Origin: Modestobacter marinus
GTDB taxonomy: Bacteria; Actinomycetota; Actinomycetes; Mycobacteriales; Geodermatophilaceae
Reading direction: 5' to 3'
Assembly: GCF_011758655.1 (NCBI RefSeq)
Contig: NZ_JAAMPA010000001.1
Coordinates: forward strand, 3,100,001 to 3,164,000
DNA: 64,000 nucleotides
Shown one piece after another: positions 59,553 to 64,000 of this stretch. The notes below the pieces were generated by a model, which was given only the letters and a program-made list of their open reading frames with translations, had not been told where the DNA came from and did no database searches. The position numbers and the translations under genes were made by a program. Position 1 is the first letter of the stretch. Each line of letters opens with the position of its first letter.

Positions 59553-61784
59553 TCAGTGGTCGGCGGTTGCGTCGGAGCCGAAGACCCCGCCGCGGGAGAC
59601 GCCGGCGCCGCTCGGCGGGGTGGCGCCGGAGGCAGCGGCCTGGATGCTCTCCTGTGCGGCGGCCACGACGGCCTCCGCGGTCAGCCCGAACTCCTCGTAG
59701 AGCGTGGAGTAGGACGCGCTGGCGCCGTAGTGGTTGAGGCCGACGATCCGGCCGGCGTCGCCGACGAACTCGCGCCAGCCCATGGGCACCCCGGCCTCGA
59801 CGCTGACCCGCGCGCGGACCGAGGGCGGCAGCACCTGGAGGCGGTACGCCTCGTCCTGCTCGGCGAACCACTCCCAGCAGGGCAGGGAGACGACGCGGGT
59901 CGGCACGCCCTGGGCCTCGAGCTGCTCGCGGGCGGCCACCGCGATCTGCACCTCGGAGCCGGTGCCCATGAGCACCACCTCCGGCTGGCCGTTGGAGGCC
60001 TCGGCCAGCACGTAGCCGCCCTTGGCCGTGCCCTCGGCAGAGGCGAACTCGGTGCGGTCCAACACCGGCAGGTTCTGCCGGGACAGCGCCAGCCCGGCGG
60101 GCCGGTCGTTGTGCTCGAGGATCGTGCGCCAGGCGACCGCCGTCTCGTTGGCGTCGGCCGGGCGGACGAAGTCCAGCCCGGGGATGGCGCGCAGCGCGGC
60201 GTAGTGCTCGATCGGCTGGTGGGTCGGGCCGTCCTCGCCCAGGCCGATCGAGTCGTGGGTCCACACGTAGGTGACCGGCAGCTGCATGAGTGCGGCGAGC
60301 CGCACCGCACCGCGCATGTAGTCGGAGAACGTGAGGAAGGTGCCGCCGTAGACACGGGTGCCACCGTGCAGCGCGATGCCGTTCATGACCGCGCCCATGG
60401 CGTGCTCGCGGACACCGAAGTGCAGCGTGCGGCCGTAGGGGCCACCGGTCCACATCTTGGTCTGGCGGCTGGCCGGCAGGAACGACGGCTCGCCCTTGAC
60501 CGCGGTGTTGTTGCTCTCGGCCAGGTCGGCCGACCCGCCCCACAGCTCGGGGAGCTCGGGGTACAGGGCGGCGAGGACCTCACCGGAGGCCTTGCGGGTG
60601 GCGACGCCCTTGGGGTCGGCGTCCCAGGACGGGAGCTTCTCCGCCCAGCCCTCGGGGAGGGTGCGGGTGCTCATCCGCTCCAGCAGGGCGGCGCCCTCGG
60701 GGTTGGCGGAGGTCCAGGCGTCGAAGCGCTGCTGCCACTCGGTGTGCGCCTGCTGGCCCCGGGCGATCGCCTTGCGGGTGTGCTCGATGACCTCGGAGGA
60801 GACGTCGAAGGACTTCTCCGGGTCGAAGCCGAGGATCTCCTTGGTCGCCTTGACCTCGTCGTCGCCGAGCGCCGAGCCGTGCACGGCGCCGGTGTTCTGC
60901 TTGTTCGGCGACGGCCAGCCGATGACCGTGCGCAGCACGATGATCGAGGGGCGGGTCGTCTCGGCCTTGGCAGCGGCGAAGGCGGCGTCGACGGCGGCCA
61001 GGTCCTCGCCGTCGTCCACGTGCTGGACGTGCCAGCCGTAGGCGGCGTAGCGGGCGCCGACGTCCTCGGTGAAGGCGACGGTGGTGTCGTCCTCGATCGA
61101 GATCTTGTTGTCGTCGTAGACCAGGACGAGGTTGCCCAGCTCCTGGGTGCCGGCCAGCGAGGACGCCTCGCCGCTGACGCCCTCCTCCAGGTCACCGTCG
61201 GAGGCGAAGGCCCAGACGGTGTGGTCGAACAGGCTCTCGCCCTCGGGGGCGTCGGGGTCCAGCATGCCGCGCTCGCGGCGGGCGGCCATCGCCATGCCGA
61301 CCGCGTTGCCGACGCCCTGGCCCAGCGGGCCGGTGGTGGTCTCGACGCCGGCGGTGTGCCCGACCTCGGGGTGGCCCGGGGTCTTGGAGCCCCAGGTGCG
61401 CAGCGCCTGCAGGTCCTCGAGCTCCAGGCCGTAGCCGGCCAGGTAGAGCTGCACGTAGAGGGTGAGGCTGGAGTGCCCCATGGAGAGCACGAAGCGGTCG
61501 CGGGCAGCCCAGTTCGGGTCGCTGGGGTCGTGCTTGAGCCACTTCTGGAACAGCAGATAGGCGACCGGGGCCATGCTCATCGCGGTGCCGGGGTGGCCGT
61601 TGCCGACCTTCTGCACCGCGTCCATGGCCAGGACGCGCGCCGTGTCGATGGCCGCGCGGTCCAGGTCGCCGAAGCCCTCGGGGAGGGTCGGCTCGGGCTG
61701 GCGGGGCGAGCCGGTGGAGGAGTCGGTGGCAGCCTCGGCGGGGGCCTCGGCTGCGGTGCTCTTGGTTCCGTTGTCGCTGGTCAT
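59553..61784 (-). CDS. tkt: Transketolase
   Basis: Thiamine-diphosphate enzyme of the pentose-phosphate path, 743 aa. The first 40 residues are an Ala/Thr/Glu-rich extension before the core [19 protein letters not shown]. ThDP and metal binding: [26 protein letters not shown]; pyrimidine-side domain: [26 protein letters not shown]. The ATG at 61784 has GAGGGAG upstream; frames reaching further up are unsupported. It is divergent from ctaB and heads the tkt-tal run. Confidence 0.97.
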   Translation of the reverse strand: MTSDNGTKSTAAEAPAEAATDSSTGSPRQPEPTLPEGFGDLDRAAIDTARVLAMDAVQKVGNGHPGTAMSMAPVAYLLFQKWLKHDPSDPNWAARDRFVLSMGHSSLTLYVQLYLAGYGLELEDLQALRTWGSKTPGHPEVGHTAGVETTTGPLGQGVGNAVGMAMAARRERGMLDPDAPEGESLFDHTVWAFASDGDLEEGVSGEASSLAGTQELGNLVLVYDDNKISIEDDTTVAFTEDVGARYAAYGWHVQHVDDGEDLAAVDAAFAAAKAETTRPSIIVLRTVIGWPSPNKQNTGAVHGSALGDDEVKATKEILGFDPEKSFDVSSEVIEHTRKAIARGQQAHTEWQQRFDAWTSANPEGAALLERMSTRTLPEGWAEKLPSWDADPKGVATRKASGEVLAALYPELPELWGGSADLAESNNTAVKGEPSFLPASRQTKMWTGGPYGRTLHFGVREHAMGAVMNGIALHGGTRVYGGTFLTFSDYMRGAVRLAALMQLPVTYVWTHDSIGLGEDGPTHQPIEHYAALRAIPGLDFVRPADANETAVAWRTILEHNDRPAGLALSRQNLPVLDRTEFASAEGTAKGGYVLAEASNGQPEVVLMGTGSEVQIAVAAREQLEAQGVPTRVVSLPCWEWFAEQDEAYRLQVLPPSVRARVSVEAGVPMGWREFVGDAGRIVGLNHYGASASYSTLYEEFGLTAEAVVAAAQESIQAAASGATPPSGAGVSRGGVFGSDATADH

Positions 61785-61941
61785 GTGGCGCTCGGAGCTC
61801 CCTCGGGGATCGGTCGGTGTCGGACCCGCCCGGGGGCGCGGGGGCGATCTCACCCCGGGCGGACGACGATGCACACCACGGCCGCCCCGGTCGGCGCGGT
61901 CGGAGGTCGTGAGCGTGGGCGCGCCGTCGTCCTCGACGTCC

Positions 61942-61969
61942 GCCCTACCCGCATCACGCGCAGAGTCAA
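61942..61969 (-). promoter_or_regulatory. tkt promoter
   Basis: On the minus strand TTGACT (61964-61969) is followed after 16 bases by TAGGGC (61942-61947). The TTGACT is one of the few good -35 elements in this window. It would give a leader of about 150 bases. Confidence 0.5.
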
Positions 61970-62019
61970 CGTGATCAAACCCTAGTGGTGTCCGGCAATT
62001 CCCCGTAGGTGGGCCGGGC

Positions 62020-62025
62020 TACAGT
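62020..62025 (+). promoter_or_regulatory. -10 box upstream of ctaB
   Basis: TACAGT, with a start near 62032 and a leader of about 75 bases to the GTG at 62106. The region 61785-62105 between tkt and ctaB has no gene. Confidence 0.5.
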
Positions 62026-62105
62026 GGTCGGGCTACCCCATCCCCGGCGGAGAAGGACCTCGTGGTGCCCTGCTGCCCGCGCGACGCCGCGCCTCTGGGC
62101 CCCCG

Positions 62106-63029
62106 GTGACGGCGATCGCCGACCGCGCCGTGAGCCGGCCCCGGCCACTGCGGTCCACCGGCGGGACGGTCGCCGCCTACGTGTCGCTGACCAAGCCGAA
62201 GCTCGTCGAGCTGCTGCTGGTCACCACGCTGCCGGCGATGATGCTCGCGGCCGGGGGCTGGCCGGGCACCGGCCTGGTCGTCGCCACCCTGGTCGGCGGC
62301 ATGCTCGCCGCCGGGGCCGCCAACACGATCAACTGCTGGTACGACCGGGACATCGACCGGCTGATGTCGCGCACCCGCGACCGGCCGATCCCCAGCGGGG
62401 TCATCGCGCCGCGCAACGCGCTGGTCTTCGGTGTCCTGCTGGCGTGGGTCTCGCTGATCCTGCTCGGCCTGTTCACCACGCCGCTGGCCACGGCCCTCGC
62501 GGCCGCCGCGGTGCTGGCCTACTCGGTGCTCTACACGATGGTGCTCAAGCGCCGGACCAGGCACAACACAGTCTTCGGTGGGCTGCCGGGTGCCGCGCCG
62601 GTGCTGATCGGCTGGGCCGCGGTCACCGGTTCGCTGGACTGGCCCGCCTTCGTCTTCTTCGGCATCGTCTTCTGCTGGCAGATGCCGCACTTCTGGGCGC
62701 TGGCCAGCCGGTTCCGCTTCGACTACTTCCGGGCCGGGGTGCCGATGCTCTCGGTGGTCGCCGGGCCGGTCACCGTGGGGCGCCAGTCCGTGGCCTGGGC
62801 CTGGGGCACGCTGGGCACCTCGCTGCTGATGGTGCCGGCGACGCCGCAGCTGGGCTGGGTCACCGGCCTCGCCACGCTGGGCCTGGGCGCCTGGTACGTC
62901 GCGGAGTCGCACGCTTGGCTGCGGCGGATCAAGGCCGGCGTCCCGGACCGTCCGATGCGGCTGTTCTCGGTGTCGATCACCTACATGACGCTGCTGTCGA
63001 TCGCCCTGGTGGCCGACGTCCTCGTCTGA
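62106..63029 (+). CDS. ctaB: Protoheme IX farnesyltransferase (heme O synthase)
   Basis: Adds the farnesyl tail to heme B, giving heme O for terminal oxidases, 307 aa. It is a UbiA-type prenyltransferase with about nine hydrophobic helices. The prenyl-diphosphate site is NTINCWYDRDIDRLMSRTRDRP, with the Asp-rich motif, and a second acidic site is replaced by the usual RFRFDYFRAGVPM block. The GTG at 62106 is the only start in frame after the promoter; no clear ribosome site is seen. Its last codons and stop are copied 100 bases downstream in a tandem array. ctaA faces it at the window end. Confidence 0.96.
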   Translation: MTAIADRAVSRPRPLRSTGGTVAAYVSLTKPKLVELLLVTTLPAMMLAAGGWPGTGLVVATLVGGMLAAGAANTINCWYDRDIDRLMSRTRDRPIPSGVIAPRNALVFGVLLAWVSLILLGLFTTPLATALAAAAVLAYSVLYTMVLKRRTRHNTVFGGLPGAAPVLIGWAAVTGSLDWPAFVFFGIVFCWQMPHFWALASRFRFDYFRAGVPMLSVVAGPVTVGRQSVAWAWGTLGTSLLMVPATPQLGWVTGLATLGLGAWYVAESHAWLRRIKAGVPDRPMRLFSVSITYMTLLSIALVADVLV

Positions 63030-63132
63030 CGGTCGCCCTGCCCGACGGTCGCCCTGCCTGGCGGTCGCCCTGCCTGGCGGACGCGTTGCCTGGCGGTCGC
63101 CCTGCCTGGTGGCCGACGTCCTCGTCTGACGG
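63006..63132. repeat. 27-base direct repeat copying the ctaB 3' end
   Basis: Bases 63006-63032 (the last eight codons of ctaB including the stop, plus three bases) recur without change at 63106-63132, exactly 100 bases later. Between them lie five 16-bp units of the neighbouring array. Confidence 0.92.
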
Positions 63133-63336
63133 ACGCGCTGCCTGACGGACGCGCTGCCTGACGGACGCGCTGCCTGACGGACGCGCTGCCTGACGGACGC
63201 GCTGCCTGACGGACGCGCTGCCTGACGGACGCGCTGCCTGACGGACGCGCTGCCTGACGGGTCGTGCTGCCTGACGGACGCGCTGCCTGACGGGTCGTGC
63301 TGCCTGGCGGGTCGCGCTGCCCGAGGGACGCGCTGT
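63026..63336. repeat. 16-bp tandem repeat array, about 18 units
   Basis: The first block (63026-63105) holds five degenerate units such as ctggcggtcgccctgc. The second (63126-63336) holds thirteen; units one to eight (63126-63253) are identical ctgacggacgcgctgc, then 16- and 17-base variants follow. The first unit begins one base before the ctaB stop codon. Sixteen is not a multiple of three, and no start or ribosome site supports a protein on either strand, so I take it as non-coding. Confidence 0.93.
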
Positions 63337-63485
63337 CGGTTCGGCCGTCCTCTCTGGCGGCCCGGACTGCCGCGCCACGGCTGTGCTGCGCGATCTGAGG
63401 CCCGGCCGACGGCCGCGGCCGACGCGCGAGGCCGGCCAGGACCGTGGCACGCGGCATGGGCTGGCCCACCGCGGTGCAGGTGGGG

Positions 63486-63540
63486 ACTGTGCGGCCGGTG
63501 CCCGCTTCGCCGGGTAGGTGGGCAGCAGGCGCACATCGCC
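63486..63540. repeat. Imperfect palindromic repeat, copy 1
   Basis: It starts actgtgcgg...gtgcccgcttc and ends ggtgggcag..ggcgcacat..gcc, so its two ends (tgtgcg / cgcaca) and inner parts (gtgccc / gggcag) pair. It matches the copy at 63626-63680 over most of its length. Confidence 0.65.
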
Positions 63541-63589
63541 GGGCGCTTGGCGCGTGGGAGCACGGAGCAGCGCGGGGGTGGTCGGAGCA

Positions 63590-63620
63590 GGCGGCACTGT
63601 GCGCTGGGTGTCCGGAGCAG
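63590..63620. repeat. Half copy of the palindromic repeat
   Basis: ggcactgtgcgctgggtg repeats the left end of the 63626 copy and then diverges, ending in tccggagcag. It is followed within a few bases by the full copy. Confidence 0.6.
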
Positions 63621-63625
63621 CCGGG

Positions 63626-63680
63626 CACTGTGCGCTGGGTGCCCGCTTCCCGCAGAGGTGGGCAGTGGGCGCACATTGCC
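63626..63680. repeat. Imperfect palindromic repeat, copy 2
   Basis: The left arm tgtgcgc-tgg-gtgccc and right arm gggcag-tgg-gcgcaca can fold together with a short mismatched centre. The region 63337-63822 holds only these elements; I see no gene in it. Confidence 0.65.
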
Positions 63681-63822
63681 GTGCACGCCGCGCGGGTGGC
63701 CGCGAGAGCGAACGACGCGGGGCGCCTGAGCGGCGTGCGGCGGGTGCGACGCGAACGGGGGGCGCGTCAGCGGGTGGCGCGCGGGGGGGCGCCACGCAGG
63801 AGGTGACGGCGCCGCACCCTTG

Positions 63823-64000
63823 TCAGCGGGTGGCGCGCTCGCGGGTGGGGGTGGCCGCCACGGGGAGCTCGGACGCTGGGCCGCGGACCGACCAGGCCAG
63901 CCGGGCGGTGTAGACGACGATCAGCACCGCGCCGGCCATGTGCAGCAGCACCAGCAAGGCGGGCAGGTCGGTGAAGTACTGGACGTAGCCGATGACCCCC
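63823..64000 (-). CDS. ctaA: Heme A synthase CtaA (COX15), C-terminal end only
   Basis: Fifty-eight codons are visible before the window edge. The sequence reads GVIGYVQYFTDLPALLVLLHMAGAVLIVVYTARLAW, the typical last two helices of the COX15/CtaA family with the conserved His in the LHM motif, followed by a basic, Pro/Ala-rich tail. CtaA oxidises heme O, made by CtaB, to heme A. The convergent ctaB-ctaA layout supports the call. Confidence 0.88.
   Translation of the reverse strand, partial: GVIGYVQYFTDLPALLVLLHMAGAVLIVVYTARLAWSVRGPASELPVAATPTRERATR

Noticed and set aside
63026-63336. Possible CRISPR array
   Set aside because: The units are directly adjacent without spacers, only 16 bases long, and no cas gene is present.
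62019-63795. Minus-strand frames through the 16-bp array encoding Arg/Gln/Ala/Ser-rich repeats
   Set aside because: The 16-base period gives a three-unit protein repeat by necessity; there is no start with a ribosome site, and one frame also runs antisense to ctaB.

Overview
The window is about 73% GC, uses GTG and ATG starts freely and carries a classic high-GC actinobacterial gene order (uvrA, uvrC-rapZ-yvcK-whiA, gap-pgk-tpiA-secG, rbpA, pgl-opcA-zwf-tal-tkt facing ctaB and ctaA). WhiA, RbpA, OpcA and an Rpf-like lysozyme-fold protein all point to Actinomycetota. The mix, including stand-alone LigD-polymerase and LigC genes, tandem TerC genes and treXYZ, would suit the Geodermatophilaceae (Blastococcus/Geodermatophilus/Modestobacter). 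The family assignment is inference from gene content only.

Layout. 1-4.5 kb: the start of a secreted protein (cut by the window edge), a small hypothetical gene, a cold-shock protein, small membrane proteins (one apparently split by an in-frame amber codon) and a Tat-exported sulfatase facing a PaaX-like regulator. 5.6-9.5 kb: stand-alone LigD-type polymerase, a lipoprotein peptidase of the TAP type and a LigC-type ATP-dependent DNA ligase. 9.5-11.4 kb: a compositionally foreign insert holding one AIPR (abortive-infection) gene. 11.4-22.6 kb: a RibD-like reductase and the trehalose genes treZ, treY and treX, interrupted by an adaptor/ATPase/permease exporter operon and a resuscitation-promoting-factor gene with a c-di-AMP riboswitch. 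23.2-28.1 kb: uvrB and two TerC genes, the first behind a yybP-ykoY (Mn2+) riboswitch. 28.1-38.5 kb: an accessory metabolic stretch (amidohydrolase, MFS transporter, S9 peptidase, DUF2891, VOC protein, acetamidase, SDR, MBL hydrolase, amidase). 38.7-54.4 kb: conserved repair, envelope and glycolysis block. 54.5-61.8 kb: pentose-phosphate genes on the minus strand. 62.1-64.0 kb: ctaB and the end of ctaA, separated by a 16-bp tandem repeat array and imperfect palindromic repeats.

How the parts work together. UvrA, UvrB and UvrC make the whole nucleotide excision endonuclease. TreX debranches glycogen, TreY isomerises the chain end and TreZ releases trehalose. Gap, Pgk and TpiA run lower glycolysis, while Zwf (with its assembly factor OpcA), Pgl, Tal and Tkt run the pentose-phosphate route. 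CtaB and CtaA make heme O and heme A for cytochrome oxidase.

Expression style. At least ten starts lie 5-8 bases after a TANNNT -10 box with no room for a Shine-Dalgarno, so leaderless mRNAs look common here. Strong GC-rich hairpins, usually without a U-tract, end most convergent gene pairs.

The items I find most worth a second look are the AIPR island with a nuclease-like N-terminus, the 16-bp array that contains a copy of the ctaB 3' end, the in-frame amber codon inside a two-helix membrane protein, and the two riboswitches. I did not find an obviously new multi-gene system.
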